In this document: positions 17,995 to 28,725 of the stretch, piece after piece | How the letters are laid out: each line of letters starts with the position of its first letter | Position numbering within the stretch: the stretch's first letter is position 1 | Assembly (NCBI GenBank): GCA_028868825.1 | Contig: JAGWTU010000020.1 | Location: 1 to 64,000 of the forward strand | From: Burkholderiales bacterium | Lineage (GTDB): Bacteria > Pseudomonadota > Gammaproteobacteria > Burkholderiales > Burkholderiaceae_C | Reading direction: 5' to 3' | DNA length: 64,000 nucleotides | The notes under the pieces: model-generated | Told to the model about the DNA's origin: nothing | What the model saw: only the letters and a program-made list of their open reading frames with translations | Database searches by the model: none | Program-made: the position numbers and the translations under genes

Positions 17995-18798
17995 ATGACC
18001 GCCATAGCGATCGCCGGCGCCTCGGGGCGCATGGGTCGCACGCTGATCGAGGCCGTGCTCGCCAGCGGCGACTGCCGTCTCGGCGGCGCGCTCGACGTCG
18101 CCGGCAGCGCCGCGCTCGGCACCGACGCCGCCGCCTTCCTCGGCCGCGACAGCGGCGTCGTCATCACGTCGGACCTGCGCGCCGGGCTCGCCGGCGCCGA
18201 CGTGCTGATCGACTTCACGCGCCCCGAGGGCACGCTGGCGCATCTGGCGGTCTGCCGCGAGCTCGGCGTGCGCGCCGTCATCGGCACGACCGGCTTCACG
18301 CCGGCGCAGCGCGCCGCGATCGCCGAGCATGCGCAAGGCGTCGCGACGGTGTTCGCCGCCAACATGAGCGTCGGCGTCAACGTCATGCTGCGCCTCGTCG
18401 CCGACGCCGCGCGCGCCCTGGGCGCCGGCTACGACATCGAGGTCATCGAGTCGCACCACAAGCACAAGGTCGACGCGCCCAGCGGCACCGCGCTGGCGCT
18501 GGGCGAGGCGCTGGCGCGCGCACGGGGCGTCGACCTCGCGACGCAAGGCGTGTTCACCCGCCATGGCCACACCGGCGAGCGGCGTGACGGCAGCATCGGC
18601 TTCGCCACCGTGCGCGGCGGCGACATCATCGGCGAGCATCTGGTGATGTTCGCCGGCACCGGCGAGCGCATCGAGATCGCGCACAAGAGCGGCAGCCGCG
18701 CCAACTACGCCGACGGTGCACTGCGCGCGGCGCGCTTCCTCGTGGGTCGCGCGCCCGGCCTCTACGGCATGGACGACGTCCTGAATCTCAAGGGCTGA
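17995..18798 (+). CDS. dapB: 4-hydroxy-tetrahydrodipicolinate reductase
   Basis: 267 residues. The Rossmann start reads [18 protein letters not shown], with the NAD(P)H loop GTTGF near residue 98. The DapB signature [15 protein letters not shown] covers residues 152-166, with catalytic His154/155 and Lys158. It reduces hydroxy-tetrahydrodipicolinate in lysine and diaminopimelate synthesis. It starts directly after bamE and precedes exbB by eight bases, so it sits in the middle of a probable operon. Confidence 0.97.
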   Translation: MTAIAIAGASGRMGRTLIEAVLASGDCRLGGALDVAGSAALGTDAAAFLGRDSGVVITSDLRAGLAGADVLIDFTRPEGTLAHLAVCRELGVRAVIGTTGFTPAQRAAIAEHAQGVATVFAANMSVGVNVMLRLVADAARALGAGYDIEVIESHHKHKVDAPSGTALALGEALARARGVDLATQGVFTRHGHTGERRDGSIGFATVRGGDIIGEHLVMFAGTGERIEIAHKSGSRANYADGALRAARFLVGRAPGLYGMDDVLNLKG

Positions 18799-18806
18799 GC
18801 CGGACC

Positions 18807-19451
18807 ATGTCCGGGCTGTCGAACTACTGGGACGGCAGCGACGGCATCGGCCGCGCGGTGGCGCTGCTGCTGCTCGCGATGTCGGTCTCGGCCTGGGTGC
18901 TGATCCTCTGGAAAGGCTGGCTGCTGCGCCGCGCCCGCGCCGATGTCGCGCGCGCGGTGCCGGCTTTCTGGGACGCCGAGACGACCGAGGCCGGGCGCGA
19001 GCGCCTCGCCCGTCTCGACCGCGAACGGCTGCTGCTGCCGCTGTTCGACGCCGCCGCCGCGCGTCCGGCGCCAGGGTCGATCGAGGGCAACGGCGCGCCC
19101 GAGTCGCAGCTCACGCGGCGGCTGCGCGACGCGCTGCACCGCGCGCTGGCGCATCTGCGCTACGGCCAGGTCGTGCTCGCCTCGGTCGGCAGCACGGCGC
19201 CCTTCGTCGGCCTGTTCGGCACCGTCTGGGGCATCTACCACGCGCTCGTCGGCATCGCCGCCGCCGGGAGCATCACGATCGACAAGGTCTCGGGGCCGAT
19301 CGGCGAGGCGCTCGTGATGACCGCCGCCGGCATCGCGGTGGCCGTGCCGGCGGTGCTCGCCTACAACCTCTACGGCCAGTGGATCGCGGCGATCGAGGCC
19401 GAGCTCGAAGGCTATGCGCAGGATCTGCGCGAGATGACGCTAGGCCGTTGA
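18807..19451 (+). CDS. exbB: MotA/TolQ/ExbB proton-channel protein
   Basis: 214 residues with three hydrophobic segments (about 15-34, 112-135, 160-182). The channel-forming motif reads VLASVGSTAPFVGLFGTVWGIYHALVG, followed by SGPIGEALVMTAAGIAVAVPAVLAYN. With ExbD it uses proton flow to energise TonB, or TolA for a TolQ-type pair. No tonB or tolA gene is adjacent, so ExbB rather than TolQ is chosen from length and context only. It would serve receptors such as the one at 4.9 kb. Confidence 0.88.
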   Translation: MSGLSNYWDGSDGIGRAVALLLLAMSVSAWVLILWKGWLLRRARADVARAVPAFWDAETTEAGRERLARLDRERLLLPLFDAAAARPAPGSIEGNGAPESQLTRRLRDALHRALAHLRYGQVVLASVGSTAPFVGLFGTVWGIYHALVGIAAAGSITIDKVSGPIGEALVMTAAGIAVAVPAVLAYNLYGQWIAAIEAELEGYAQDLREMTLGR

Positions 19452-19452
19452 G

Positions 19453-19887
19453 ATGAGCTTCGGTCGCCTCGAAACCGGCCGGCCGGCGCAGCCGATGGCC
19501 GAGATCAACATGACGCCGCTGATCGACGTCATGCTCGTGCTGCTCGTGATCTTCATCATCACCGCGCCGCTGATGGCCAGCAGCCTGCGCCTGGACCTGC
19601 CGCGCACTGCCGGCGCGGCGCCCGCCGACGCACCTGCCTTCGTGGCGCTTGCGCTCGACGCCCAGGGCCGGCTCTACCTCGGCGAGCAGCCGGCGACGCG
19701 CGAGCAGGTCACCGCCGCCGTGCGCGCCGCGGCCAAGCGCGACCCCGGCACCGAGGTCCAGCTGCGCGCCGACAGCCGCGTCCCCTACGGGCGCGTCGCC
19801 GAACTCATCGGCTGGGTCCAGGAGGCCGGCCTGAGCCGGATCGGCTTCGTCACCGAGACCGCCTCCCTACAATCACCGCATGAATGA
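19453..19887 (+). CDS. exbD: ExbD/TolR family energiser subunit
   Basis: 144 residues: a short cytoplasmic tail, a single membrane helix [18 protein letters not shown] containing the conserved proton-path aspartate (PLIDVMLV), and a periplasmic domain ending RIGFVTE. It begins one base after the exbB stop and its last eight bases overlap the start of leuS, so translation is tightly packed. It partners the ExbB just upstream. Confidence 0.9.
   Translation: MSFGRLETGRPAQPMAEINMTPLIDVMLVLLVIFIITAPLMASSLRLDLPRTAGAAPADAPAFVALALDAQGRLYLGEQPATREQVTAAVRAAAKRDPGTEVQLRADSRVPYGRVAELIGWVQEAGLSRIGFVTETASLQSPHE
19868..19873 (+). promoter_or_regulatory. Possible -10 element placing the leuS start at its ATG
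   Basis: TACAAT ends six bases before the leuS ATG, and there is no Shine-Dalgarno sequence between them. A transcript started seven bases downstream would be leaderless. No good -35 box is visible and the bases also code for exbD, so chance remains possible. Confidence 0.25.
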
Positions 19888-22528
19888 AAAATACATGCCC
19901 GCGGAGGTCGAGTCCGCCGCCCAGACGCATTGGCGCGAGCGCGACGCCTATCGCGTGAGCGAGCAATCGGACAAGCCGAAGTTCTACGCCTGTTCGATGC
20001 TGCCGTATCCCAGCGGCAAGCTGCACATGGGCCATGTGCGCAACTACACCATCAACGACATGATGGCGCGCTACCTGCGCATGAAGGGCATGAACGTCCT
20101 CATGCCGATGGGCTGGGACGCTTTCGGCCTGCCGGCCGAGAACGCCGCCATCGACAACGGCGTGCCGCCGGCGCAATGGACGCGCGCCAACATCGCCGAC
20201 ATGAAGTCGCAGATGCAGCCGCTGGGGCTGGCGCTGGACTGGAATCGCGAGGTCGCGACCTGCGACCCCGGCTACTACAAGTGGAACCAGTGGTTCTTCC
20301 TGAAGATGCTCGACAAGGGCATCGCGTACAAGAAGACGCAGATCGTCAACTGGGACCCGGTCGACCAGACCGTGCTCGCCAACGAGCAGGTCGTCGACGG
20401 CCGCGGCTGGCGCAGCGGCGCCATCGTCGAGAAGCGCGAGATCCCGGGCTATTACCTGGCGATCACGCGCTACGCCGACGAACTGCTCGCCGGCGTCAAC
20501 GACAGCACGAGTCCGCATTACCTCGAAGGCTGGCCCGAGCGCGTGCGCCTGATGCAGGAGCATTGGATCGGCAAGAGCGAGGGCGTGCGCTTCGCCTTCC
20601 CGCACCAGATCCGCGGCGACGACGGCGCGCTGATCCAGGGCGGCCGCATGTACGTCTTCACGACGCGCGCCGACACCATCAAGGGCGTGACCTTCTGCGC
20701 CGTCGCGCCCGAGCATCCGCTGGCGCAACATGCCGCGAAGAGCGACCCGGCGCTGGCCGCCTTCATCGAGGAATGCAAGAAGGGCGGCACGACCGAGGCC
20801 GAACTCGCGCTGCGCGAGAAGGAGGGCCGGCCGCTGGGCCTGACCGTCACGCACCCGCTGCATGGCCGGCCGGTGCCGCTGTGGGTCGGCAACTACGTGC
20901 TGATGGGCTACGGCGACGGCGCCGTGATGGGCGTGCCGGCGCACGACGAGCGCGATTTCGCATTCGCGAAGAAATACGGCATCGAGATCCTCCAGGTGGT
21001 CCATGTCGACGGCGAGCATTTCAGCTACGACCATTGGCAGGACTGGTACGCCGACAAGAGCCGCGGCGTGACGATCAATTCGGGCAATTACAGCGGCTTG
21101 AATTTCGCGCGCGCGGTCGATGCCGTCGCCGCGGCGCTGCAGGCCAAGGGCCTGGGCGAGAAGAAGACGACCTGGCGGCTGCGTGACTGGGGCATCAGCC
21201 GCCAGCGCTATTGGGGCACACCGATCCCGATCGTGCATTGCGAGGCCTGTGGTTCGGTGCCGGTGCCCGAGAAGGACCTGCCGGTGCTGCTGCCCGAGGA
21301 CCTCGTCCCCGACGGCAGCGGCAACCCGCTGAACAAGTGCGCCTCGTTCCTCCACGTCGCCTGCCCGCAATGCGGCAAGCCGGCGCGGCGCGAGACCGAC
21401 ACGATGGACACCTTCGTCGATTCGTCCTGGTACTACATGCGCTATTGCTGCCCCGACAGCGCGGAAGCGATGGTCGACGCGCGCAACGAATACTGGATGC
21501 CGATGGACCAGTACATCGGCGGCATCGAGCACGCCGTGCTGCATCTGCTGTACGCGCGCTTCTGGACCAAGGCGATGCGCGACCTCGGCCTCGTCAGCTA
21601 CAGCGAGCCGTTCCGCAACCTGTTCACGCAGGGCATGCTGCTCAACGAGTCGTACTACCGCGAGGACGAGGCCGGCAAGAAGCGCTGGTTCTATCCGGCC
21701 GAGGTCGAGGTCGAATACGACGACCGCGGCCACCCGGTCGGCGCGCGCGCGAAGTCCGACGGCGCGCCGGTGCAGCTCGGCGGCATCGAGAAGATGTCCA
21801 AGAGCAAGAACAACGTCGTCGAGCCGCGCGACATCATCGCCCGCTTCGGCGCCGACACGGCGCGTGTGTTCACGATGTTCGCCGGCCCGCCCGACCAGAG
21901 CGCGGCCTGGAGCGACAGCGGCGCCGAGGGCAGCTTCCGCTTCCTGCGCCGGCTCTGGGCCGGCGGCGTGAAGATCGCGCCGCGGCTGGCCGCAGCAGCC
22001 GATGCGACGCCGGCCGGCGCCAGCCCCGCGGCGGCGACGCTGCGCCGCGAGATCCACCTGCTGCTGCGCCAGGTCGGCAGCGACTACGAGCGGCTGCAAT
22101 ACAACACCGTCGTCTCGGGCGCGATGAAGATGCTCAACGCGATCGACGACGCGGCGCTGGCGGCGACGCCGGCCGATGCCGCCGTGCTGCGCGAATGCTT
22201 CGGCATCCTGCTGCGCTCGCTGTACCCGGCGGCGCCGCATATCTGCCACGCGCTGTGGCAGGAACTCGGCTACGGCGCGGCTCTGGGCGAGATCATCGAT
22301 GCGCCCTGGCCTGCGGTCGACGAGGCGGCGCTGGTGCAGGACGAGATCGAGCTCGTGCTGCAGGTCGCCGGGCGGCTGCGCGGATCGATCCGCGTGCCGG
22401 CGCAGGCGGACCGCGCGGCGATCGAGGCGGCGGCGCTGGCCAGCCCCGAATTCCTGCGTTTTTCCGAAGGCAAGCCGGCGAAGAAGGTCGTCGTCGTCCC
22501 CGGCCGACTCGTCAATGTGGTCGTCTAG
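19880..22528 (+). CDS. leuS: Leucyl-tRNA synthetase
   Basis: 882 residues, the full bacterial length. The class I HIGH motif is HMGH at residues 49-52 ([12 protein letters not shown]) and the KMSKS loop is at 638-642. Between them lie the connective/editing domain, with the threonine-rich stretch [13 protein letters not shown], and a zinc-like cysteine region (CEACGSVP and CPQCGKP). The C-terminal anticodon and tail domains end in [15 protein letters not shown]. It charges tRNA-Leu and edits mischarged products. It overlaps exbD (8 bases) and lptE (14 bases). Confidence 0.98.
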   Translation: MNEKYMPAEVESAAQTHWRERDAYRVSEQSDKPKFYACSMLPYPSGKLHMGHVRNYTINDMMARYLRMKGMNVLMPMGWDAFGLPAENAAIDNGVPPAQWTRANIADMKSQMQPLGLALDWNREVATCDPGYYKWNQWFFLKMLDKGIAYKKTQIVNWDPVDQTVLANEQVVDGRGWRSGAIVEKREIPGYYLAITRYADELLAGVNDSTSPHYLEGWPERVRLMQEHWIGKSEGVRFAFPHQIRGDDGALIQGGRMYVFTTRADTIKGVTFCAVAPEHPLAQHAAKSDPALAAFIEECKKGGTTEAELALREKEGRPLGLTVTHPLHGRPVPLWVGNYVLMGYGDGAVMGVPAHDERDFAFAKKYGIEILQVVHVDGEHFSYDHWQDWYADKSRGVTINSGNYSGLNFARAVDAVAAALQAKGLGEKKTTWRLRDWGISRQRYWGTPIPIVHCEACGSVPVPEKDLPVLLPEDLVPDGSGNPLNKCASFLHVACPQCGKPARRETDTMDTFVDSSWYYMRYCCPDSAEAMVDARNEYWMPMDQYIGGIEHAVLHLLYARFWTKAMRDLGLVSYSEPFRNLFTQGMLLNESYYREDEAGKKRWFYPAEVEVEYDDRGHPVGARAKSDGAPVQLGGIEKMSKSKNNVVEPRDIIARFGADTARVFTMFAGPPDQSAAWSDSGAEGSFRFLRRLWAGGVKIAPRLAAAADATPAGASPAAATLRREIHLLLRQVGSDYERLQYNTVVSGAMKMLNAIDDAALAATPADAAVLRECFGILLRSLYPAAPHICHALWQELGYGAALGEIIDAPWPAVDEAALVQDEIELVLQVAGRLRGSIRVPAQADRAAIEAAALASPEFLRFSEGKPAKKVVVVPGRLVNVVV

Positions 22529-23012
22529 ACGCGGCGCGCTGGCGTCGCTGGGTGCGCTCGGCCTGCTCGGGCTCGGCGGCTGCGGCTTCGAGCTGCGGCG
22601 CGCACCCAAGCTGCCGTTCCGCACCATCGCCCTCGTCGGTTTCGCGCCGCGCTCGCCGCTGGCGCAGGCGCTGAAGGATCAGCTCGCGCTGCAAGTCGAG
22701 GTCGTCGACGACCCGGCCCACGCCGAGGTCGTGCTGCACTCGCTGCTCGACCTGCGCGACAAGATCGTCGTCGCCCAGACCGCCGCGGCGCAGGTGCGCG
22801 AATTCGAGCTGCGCATCCGCATCACCTTCCGTGCGCATACGCCCAGCGGCCATGAACTGCTGCCGCGTACCGAGCTGATGCTCACGCGCGACCTCAGCTA
22901 CGCCGAGAACAACGCGCTGGCCAAGGAGCAGGAGGAGAGCGAGCTCTACCGTGACATGCAGACCGACATCGTGCAGCAGATCCTGCGCCGCCTCGCATCG
23001 GTGTCGATCTAG
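22515..23012 (+). CDS. lptE: LPS-assembly lipoprotein LptE
   Basis: 165 residues with a lipoprotein signal ending LLGLGGC (Cys23) followed by [17 protein letters not shown], the typical LptE/RlpB opening. LptE plugs the LptD barrel in the outer membrane and helps deliver lipopolysaccharide to the surface. LptD itself is encoded at 32-34.5 kb. It overlaps the leuS end by 14 bases and precedes holA by 19; leuS-lptE-holA is the standard order. Confidence 0.95.
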   Translation: MWSSRRGALASLGALGLLGLGGCGFELRRAPKLPFRTIALVGFAPRSPLAQALKDQLALQVEVVDDPAHAEVVLHSLLDLRDKIVVAQTAAAQVREFELRIRITFRAHTPSGHELLPRTELMLTRDLSYAENNALAKEQEESELYRDMQTDIVQQILRRLASVSI

Positions 23013-23031
23013 CCGCCCGACCGACCGCCCG

Positions 23032-24111
23032 ATGCAGATCAAATCCGACCAGCTCGCCGGCCACCTCGAGCGCGGGCTCAAGCCGCTGTACACGATCCAC
23101 GGCGACGAACCGCTGCTGGCGCAGGAGGCGGGCGACGCGATCCGCGCCGCGGCGCGCGCCGCCGGCTACAGCGAGCGCAAGGTCTACACCGTCAGCGGCG
23201 CGCATTTCGACTGGAGCGCGGTGCTCGGCGCGGCGCAGGCGATGAGCCTGTTCGCCGAGCGCCAGCTGATCGAGATCCGCATCCCCTCGGGCAAGCCGGG
23301 CAAGGAAGGCTCGGAGGCGCTGCAGCGCTATTGCGAGCGGCTCGCCGACGACGTGCTGACCCTGGTCCAGCTGCCGCGGCTCGATTTCCAGCAGCAGAAG
23401 GCGGCCTGGTTCACGGCGCTCGACGCGGCGGGCGTGACGCTGCGCGTCGAGACGATCGAGCGCCGCGCGCTGCCGCTGTGGCTGGGCCAGCGCCTGGCAC
23501 GCCAGGGCCAGCGCGTCGCCGCCGGCGAGGCGGGGCAGCGCACGCTGGCGTTCTTCGCCGACCGCGTCGAGGGCAACCTGCTCGCCGCGCACCAGGAGCT
23601 GCAGAAGCTCGCGCTGCTGCACCCGCCGGGCGAGCTGAGCTTCGAACAGATCGAGGATGCCGTGCTCAACGTCGCCCGCTACGACCTGCCCAAGCTCGCC
23701 GAGGCGGTCTGGAGCGGCGCGGCGGCGCGCGCGCTGCGCGTGCTCGACGCGCTCGAAGGCGAGGGCGAGGCCGCCGTGCTCGTGCATTGGACGCTGGCCG
23801 AGGACCTGCGCGCGCTCTCGCGCGGCCGCGCCGCGCTCGACGCCGGGCGGCCGCTGCCGCTGGCGCTCAAGGACGCGCGCGTCTGGGGCGTGAAGGAAAA
23901 GCTGTTCGAGCGCGTGCTGCCTGCGCTGGCCGCGCACCAGCTCGCCCATCTGCTCGATGCCGCGAGCATCTGCGACGGCATCGTCAAGGGCCTGCACCAC
24001 CCCGATTGGCCGCAGGATGCGTGGCCGGCGCTGCGCCGGCTCCTGCTGATGGCGATCGACGCCCAGACGCCGGCCGCGGCGCCGCGGCGCCGGCTGGCGC
24101 TGCAGGCCTGA
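23032..24111 (+). CDS. holA: DNA polymerase III subunit delta
   Basis: 359 residues. The start MQIKSDQLAGHLERGLKPLYTIHGDEPLLAQEA is the family's opening (HGDEPLL). Later marks are LAFFADRVEGNLLAAHQEL and the C-terminal helical segment ending DGIVKGLHH. Delta is the clamp-loader subunit that opens the beta sliding clamp. It ends 23 bases before the converging pncC gene, leaving no clear terminator, only a GC-rich stretch with repeated CCGG units. Confidence 0.95.
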   Translation: MQIKSDQLAGHLERGLKPLYTIHGDEPLLAQEAGDAIRAAARAAGYSERKVYTVSGAHFDWSAVLGAAQAMSLFAERQLIEIRIPSGKPGKEGSEALQRYCERLADDVLTLVQLPRLDFQQQKAAWFTALDAAGVTLRVETIERRALPLWLGQRLARQGQRVAAGEAGQRTLAFFADRVEGNLLAAHQELQKLALLHPPGELSFEQIEDAVLNVARYDLPKLAEAVWSGAAARALRVLDALEGEGEAAVLVHWTLAEDLRALSRGRAALDAGRPLPLALKDARVWGVKEKLFERVLPALAAHQLAHLLDAASICDGIVKGLHHPDWPQDAWPALRRLLLMAIDAQTPAAAPRRRLALQA

Positions 24112-24134
24112 GCGCCGGCCGTTCAGCCGGTAGC

Positions 24135-24620
24135 TCAGCCGGCCGCGTCGACGAGTCGGCGCAGCGCCGCGTCGACCGTCGCCTCGCGCACCGCGGCGCG
24201 GTCACCGGCTAGCTGCAGCCGTTCGGCGCGCAAGCCGGCCGCCGTGCCCCAGGCCAGCCACACCGTGCCCACCGGCTTGCCCGGCACGGCGCCGCCCGGT
24301 CCGGCGATGCCGGTGACGGCCACGGCGAGCTGCACCGGCGCGCGCGCCAGCGCGCCGCCGGCCATCGCCAGCGCGACGGCCTCGCTGACGGCGCCGTGCT
24401 CGGCGATCAGGTGTCCCTGGACGCCGAGCAGATCGGTCTTGGCCTGGTTGCTGTAGGTGACGAAGCCGCGCTCGAACCAGTCGCTCGATCCGGCGACCGA
24501 GGTGCAGGCGGCGGCGATCAGGCCGCCGGTGCAGCTCTCGGCGGCGGCGATGCGCCAGCCGCGCGCGCGCAGCGCGTCGGCCAGCCGCAGCACGAGCGAT
24601 TCGAATTTCGTCATCGTCAT
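24135..24620 (-). CDS. pncC: CinA C-terminal domain / nicotinamide-nucleotide amidase
   Basis: 161 residues from the ATG at 24620, chosen because it overlaps the pgpA stop as ATGA; a second ATG six bases on is possible. The family motif reads IAAAESCTGGLIAAACTSVAGSSDWFERGFVTYSN, followed by GAVSEAVALAMA and AVTGIAGPGG. The enzyme deamidates nicotinamide mononucleotide to recycle NAD. Last gene of the thiL-pgpA-pncC unit, the usual order in this group. Confidence 0.93.
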   Translation of the reverse strand: MTMTKFESLVLRLADALRARGWRIAAAESCTGGLIAAACTSVAGSSDWFERGFVTYSNQAKTDLLGVQGHLIAEHGAVSEAVALAMAGGALARAPVQLAVAVTGIAGPGGAVPGKPVGTVWLAWGTAAGLRAERLQLAGDRAAVREATVDAALRRLVDAAG

Positions 24621-25156
24621 CGACGCAGCACGATCCACAACGAGATCACGAGCAGCGTGCAGCCGGCGGCGACGAGGTCGTCGAAGAGGATGCCCCAGCC
24701 CTGGCGCCAGCCGATGGACTCGCCGAACTGCAGCTTGTAGCGGCGATCGGCCCAACCCACCGGGCCCGGCTTGGCGGCGTCGAACCAGCGGAACAGCACG
24801 AACGCGATCGCCTGGTCGAGCAGGCTCGCCGGCAGCAGCAGCCACAGGATGATCCAGAACGCGACGATCTCGTCCCAGACGACGGGCGAGGGGTCGGCCA
24901 CGCCCAGGTGCTGGGCCGTGCGCGTGCAGGCCCACCAGCCGACGACGAGCGAGCCCGCGATGATCCACGCCCAGGTCAGCGGCGCGCCGCCGAGGTTGTG
25001 CCACAGCACGAGGAAGGCGATCCAGCCCCAGAGCGTGCCGACCGTGCCCGGCGCCCGCGGCGACAGCCCGCTGCCGAAGCCCAGCGCAATCCAATGTGCC
25101 GGGTGGCGCAGCATGAAGCCGGCGCTGGCGCGGATGGGGGCCCGGTTCGTCGTCAT
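24617..25156 (-). CDS. pgpA: Phosphatidylglycerophosphatase A
   Basis: 179 residues with several membrane helices. The PgpA motif is FGSGLSPRAPGTVGTLWG near residues 28-45, followed by PVVWDEIVAFW with the catalytic acidic pair. The C-terminal GWGILFDDLVAAGC is also typical. It removes phosphate from phosphatidylglycerophosphate in the inner membrane to make phosphatidylglycerol. Its ATG overlaps the thiL stop (ATGA). Confidence 0.94.
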   Translation of the reverse strand: MTTNRAPIRASAGFMLRHPAHWIALGFGSGLSPRAPGTVGTLWGWIAFLVLWHNLGGAPLTWAWIIAGSLVVGWWACTRTAQHLGVADPSPVVWDEIVAFWIILWLLLPASLLDQAIAFVLFRWFDAAKPGPVGWADRRYKLQFGESIGWRQGWGILFDDLVAAGCTLLVISLWIVLRR

Positions 25157-26106
25157 GCGAAATGGTCGAAGCCGTGCCAGGTCAGCGGCAGCTCGTGCCC
25201 GCCGGCGTCGACGACGCGCAGCCCGCGCTCGGTGGTGAACGCGCCGCAGCGCGTCACCGCGACGCCGGCGCTGCGCGCGGCGGCGAGCACGTCGTCGCAC
25301 CTGCTGGGGGCGGCGCTGAACAGCAGTTCGTAATCGTCGCCGCCGGCGAGGGCGCATTCGCGCTGCAGCGCCGGCGCCTGTGCGGCGAGCACGGCGCTGC
25401 GCGGCAGCGCGTCGACGTCGACGCGGGCACCGACGGCCGAGCGTGCGAGCACGTGGCCGAGGTCGCCGAGCAGGCCGTCGCTGAGGTCGATCGCGCTCGA
25501 CGCGACGCCGCGCAGCGCCAGCCCGAGGGCGACGCGGGGCTGCGGCAGCTCCATCGCCCGGCGTACGGTCTCGAAATCGCCGCCGGCGAGCACGACGCGG
25601 CCGCGGAAGACCTCGAGCGCGAGCCGCGCGTCGCCCAGCGTGCCGCTGACCCAGAGCTCGTCGCCGGGCCGCGCGCCGCTGCGCAGCAGCGCCTGCCCCG
25701 GCGGCACCTGGCCGAAGACGGTGATGCAGATGTTCAGTGGCCCGGCCGTCGTGTCGCCGCCGACGAGGTCGATGCCGGCGCGCTCGGCCAGCGCATACAG
25801 GCCGCGGGCGAAGCCGGCGAGGAATTCGTCATCGGCGCGCGGCAGCGCCAGCGCCAGCGTGCAGGCCAGCGGCTCGGCGCCGCACGCGGCGAGGTCGCTG
25901 AGGTTCACCGCCAGCGCCTTGTGGCCGAGCCGCTCGGGCTCGACGGTGGAAAGGAAGTGGCGGCCCTCGACGAGCATGTCGCTCGAGATCGCGAGCTGCA
26001 TCCCGGCGTCGACCGTGACCAGCGCACAGTCGTCGCCGACGCCGAGCCAGGGGCGGCGCGACGGCCGCGTGAAATGGCGCGCGATGAGTTCGAATTCGCC
26101 CGCCAT
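25153..26106 (-). CDS. thiL: Thiamine-monophosphate kinase
   Basis: 317 residues from the ATG at 26106. This start is preferred over the GTG at 26112 because GGAGG (26116-26120) then lies nine bases upstream, against three for the GTG. Motifs are MAGEFELIARHF, GVGDDCALV (Mg/ATP), SDMLVEGRHF, GHKALAVNLSDLAACGA, VGGDTT and SSAIDLSDGLLGDLGH. It makes thiamine diphosphate from the monophosphate. First gene of the unit; transcribed away from maeB. Confidence 0.96.
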   Translation of the reverse strand: MAGEFELIARHFTRPSRRPWLGVGDDCALVTVDAGMQLAISSDMLVEGRHFLSTVEPERLGHKALAVNLSDLAACGAEPLACTLALALPRADDEFLAGFARGLYALAERAGIDLVGGDTTAGPLNICITVFGQVPPGQALLRSGARPGDELWVSGTLGDARLALEVFRGRVVLAGGDFETVRRAMELPQPRVALGLALRGVASSAIDLSDGLLGDLGHVLARSAVGARVDVDALPRSAVLAAQAPALQRECALAGGDDYELLFSAAPSRCDDVLAAARSAGVAVTRCGAFTTERGLRVVDAGGHELPLTWHGFDHFA

Positions 26107-26349
26107 CAGCACGCGCCTCCGGATTGCGGGCGCTCGGCCGTCGGGCCCAAGGTTGGTTCGAGTTGCAAGGTCGGAGCTTCGGCTTACGAAACCGACAAGT
26201 ATGGTTCACGCGGCGGCGGTCCACCTGAACGCGGATTCAGTTCGTCGGGCTCATGGCCGCGGACCGGCCGCGCCTACAATCCGCGCCCGCCTTGGCCACG
26301 GCAATGCCCGCCACGGCGGCGCCCCGAAAACATCGCAGGAGACCGCAGG

Positions 26350-28725
26350 ATGACGACCCCCGACAGGAGCAGCGCCGCCGCGACGCAGGCCGCCGAACTC
26401 AGGCAGGCCGCGCTCGAGTACCACGAGTTTCCGATTCCCGGCAAGTTGGCGGTCAGTGCCACCAAGCAGATGATCAACCAGCACGACCTCGCGCTGGCCT
26501 ACAGCCCGGGCGTCGCCGCGGCTTGCGAGGAGATCGTCACCGACCCCGCCAACGCCTTCCGCTACACGGCGCGCGGCAACCTCGTGGGCGTCGTCACCAA
26601 CGGCACCGCGGTGCTCGGTCTGGGCAATATCGGTCCGCTCGCCGCCAAGCCGGTGATGGAAGGCAAGGCGGTTCTGTTCAAGAAGTTCGCCGGCATCGAC
26701 GTCTTCGACATCGAGCTCGCCGAGCACGACCTCGACAAGCTCGTCGACATCATCGCCGCGCTCGAGCCGACCTTCGGCGGCATCAACCTCGAGGACATCA
26801 AGGCGCCCGACTGCTTCTACGTCGAGCGCAAGCTGCGCGAACGCATGAAGATCCCGGTCTTCCACGACGACCAGCATGGCACGGCCATCGTCGTCGGCGC
26901 GGCGCTGCTCAACGGCCTCAAGGTCGTGGGCAAGAAGATCGAGGAGGTCAAGCTCGTGACCTCCGGCGCCGGCGCCGCGGCGCTGGCCTGCCTGGGCCTG
27001 CTCGTCAAGCTCGGCGTGCGGCGCGAGAACATCTGGGTCACCGACCTCGCCGGCGTCGTCTACGAGGGCCGTACCGAGCTGATGGACGTCGACAAGGCGC
27101 AGTTCGCGCAGAAAACCTCGGCACGCAAGCTCGCCGAAGTGCTGGACGGTGCCGACGTCTTCCTCGGCCTGTCGGCGGCGGGTGTGTTGAAACCCGAGAT
27201 GCTGGCCGCGATGGCGCGCCAGCCGCTGATCTTCGCACTCGCCAACCCGTCGCCGGAGATCGCGCCCGAACTCGCGCACGCGGCGCGCCCCGACTGCATC
27301 ATGGCGACCGGGCGCACCGACTTCCCGAACCAGGTCAACAACGTCCTGTGCTTCCCCTACATCTTCCGCGGTGCGCTCGACTGCGGCGCGACGACGGTGA
27401 CCGACGCGATGGAGATCGCCGCCGTCCACGCCATCGCCGAGCTCGCGCAGGCCGAGCAGAGCGAGGTCGTCGCGGCCGCCTATGCCGGCGCGAACCTGTC
27501 GTTCGGTCCCGAGTACCTGATTCCGAAACCCTTCGACCACCGGCTGATGATGATGATCGCGCCCGCCGTGGCGCGGGCCGCTGCCGAATCCGGCGTCGCG
27601 ATGCGGCCGATCAAGGACCTGGCCGCGTATCGCGACAAGCTCCAGACCTTCGTCTTCGCCTCCGGCACGACGATGAAGCCGATCTTCACGCAGGCCAAGC
27701 GGGCGCTGCACAAGCGCGTCGCCTACGCCGAGGGCGAGGAGGAGCGCGTGCTGCGCGCGGTCCAGGTCGTCGTCGACGAAGGGCTGGCGCGGCCGACGCT
27801 CATCGGCCGGCCGGCCGTCATCGCGGCGCGCGTCGAGAAGTTCGGCCTGCGTCTGGCCGAGGGTCTGGACTACGACGTCGTCAACGTCGAGCACGACCAC
27901 CGCTACCGCGACTTCTGGACCACCTACCACCGCATGACCGAGCGCAAGGGCGTCACCGAGCAGATGGCGAAGATCGAGATGCGGCGCCGGCTGACGCTGA
28001 TCGGCGCGATGATGCTCGAGAAGGGCGAAGTCGACGGCATGCTCTGCGGCACCTGGGGCACGACGGCCCAGCATCTGTACTACATCGACCAGGTGATCGG
28101 CAAGCGCTGCAGCGGCGGCAGCGGGGCCGCACCGCAGGTGCCGGTCTATGCCTGCATGAACGGTCTCATGCTGCCGGGGCGGCAGATCTTCCTCGTCGAC
28201 ACCCATGTCAACACCGACCCGAGCGCCGAGCAGCTGTGCCAGATCACCTTGATGGCGGCCGAGGAGATGATGCGCTTCGGCGTCCAGCCGCGCGTCGCGC
28301 TGCTGTCGTCATCGAACTTCGGCAGCAGCGACCATCCGGGATCGATCAAGATGCGCAGCGCGCTGGCGCTGCTGCGCGCGCAGGCGCCCTGGCTCGAGGT
28401 CGACGGCGAGATGCATGGCGATGTCGCGCTCGACGCCGAGGCGCGGCACAAGATCATGCCGCACAGCACCTTGCACGGCGAAGCCAACCTGCTGGTGCTG
28501 CCCAACATCGACGCGGCCAACATCGCCTACAACCTGCTGAAGACGGCGGCCGGTGGCGGCATCGCGATCGGCCCGGTGCTGCTGGGGGCCAACAAACCAG
28601 TGCATGTGCTCACTTCGTCGACGACCGTCCGGCGCATCGTCAACATGACGGCCTTGACCGTCGCCGACGCGGAAGCTGGACGCAAGTCGAGCCCTGGTGC
28701 GACCGATACCGCCAGACGGCCGTGA
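26350..28725 (+). CDS. maeB: NADP-dependent malic enzyme with phosphotransacetylase-like domain
   Basis: 791 residues, the long hybrid MaeB form. Residues up to about 430 are malic enzyme ([62 protein letters not shown]). From about 450 there is a phosphate-acetyltransferase-like domain ([28 protein letters not shown]) that in this family usually senses acetyl-CoA rather than catalysing. It decarboxylates malate to pyruvate with NADP. An AGGAGA (26335-26340) precedes the ATG; the 243-base divergent region with thiL contains TACAAT at 26275-26280, a possible -10 box. Confidence 0.96.
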   Translation: MTTPDRSSAAATQAAELRQAALEYHEFPIPGKLAVSATKQMINQHDLALAYSPGVAAACEEIVTDPANAFRYTARGNLVGVVTNGTAVLGLGNIGPLAAKPVMEGKAVLFKKFAGIDVFDIELAEHDLDKLVDIIAALEPTFGGINLEDIKAPDCFYVERKLRERMKIPVFHDDQHGTAIVVGAALLNGLKVVGKKIEEVKLVTSGAGAAALACLGLLVKLGVRRENIWVTDLAGVVYEGRTELMDVDKAQFAQKTSARKLAEVLDGADVFLGLSAAGVLKPEMLAAMARQPLIFALANPSPEIAPELAHAARPDCIMATGRTDFPNQVNNVLCFPYIFRGALDCGATTVTDAMEIAAVHAIAELAQAEQSEVVAAAYAGANLSFGPEYLIPKPFDHRLMMMIAPAVARAAAESGVAMRPIKDLAAYRDKLQTFVFASGTTMKPIFTQAKRALHKRVAYAEGEEERVLRAVQVVVDEGLARPTLIGRPAVIAARVEKFGLRLAEGLDYDVVNVEHDHRYRDFWTTYHRMTERKGVTEQMAKIEMRRRLTLIGAMMLEKGEVDGMLCGTWGTTAQHLYYIDQVIGKRCSGGSGAAPQVPVYACMNGLMLPGRQIFLVDTHVNTDPSAEQLCQITLMAAEEMMRFGVQPRVALLSSSNFGSSDHPGSIKMRSALALLRAQAPWLEVDGEMHGDVALDAEARHKIMPHSTLHGEANLLVLPNIDAANIAYNLLKTAAGGGIAIGPVLLGANKPVHVLTSSTTVRRIVNMTALTVADAEAGRKSSPGATDTARRP

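Noticed and set aside
19850..22627. Open frame of over 900 codons antisense to leuS
   Set aside because: Its product is an Arg/Ala/His-rich low-complexity string and the opposite strand encodes an unmistakable LeuS; in GC-rich DNA antisense frames stay open by chance.
24112..24134. Terminator between holA and pncC
   Set aside because: The CCGG-rich bases can fold in several weak ways but form no clear stem with a T-run.
26251..28206. Long antisense frame opposite maeB
   Set aside because: No family resemblance, composition typical of a shadow frame, and MaeB is complete on the other strand.
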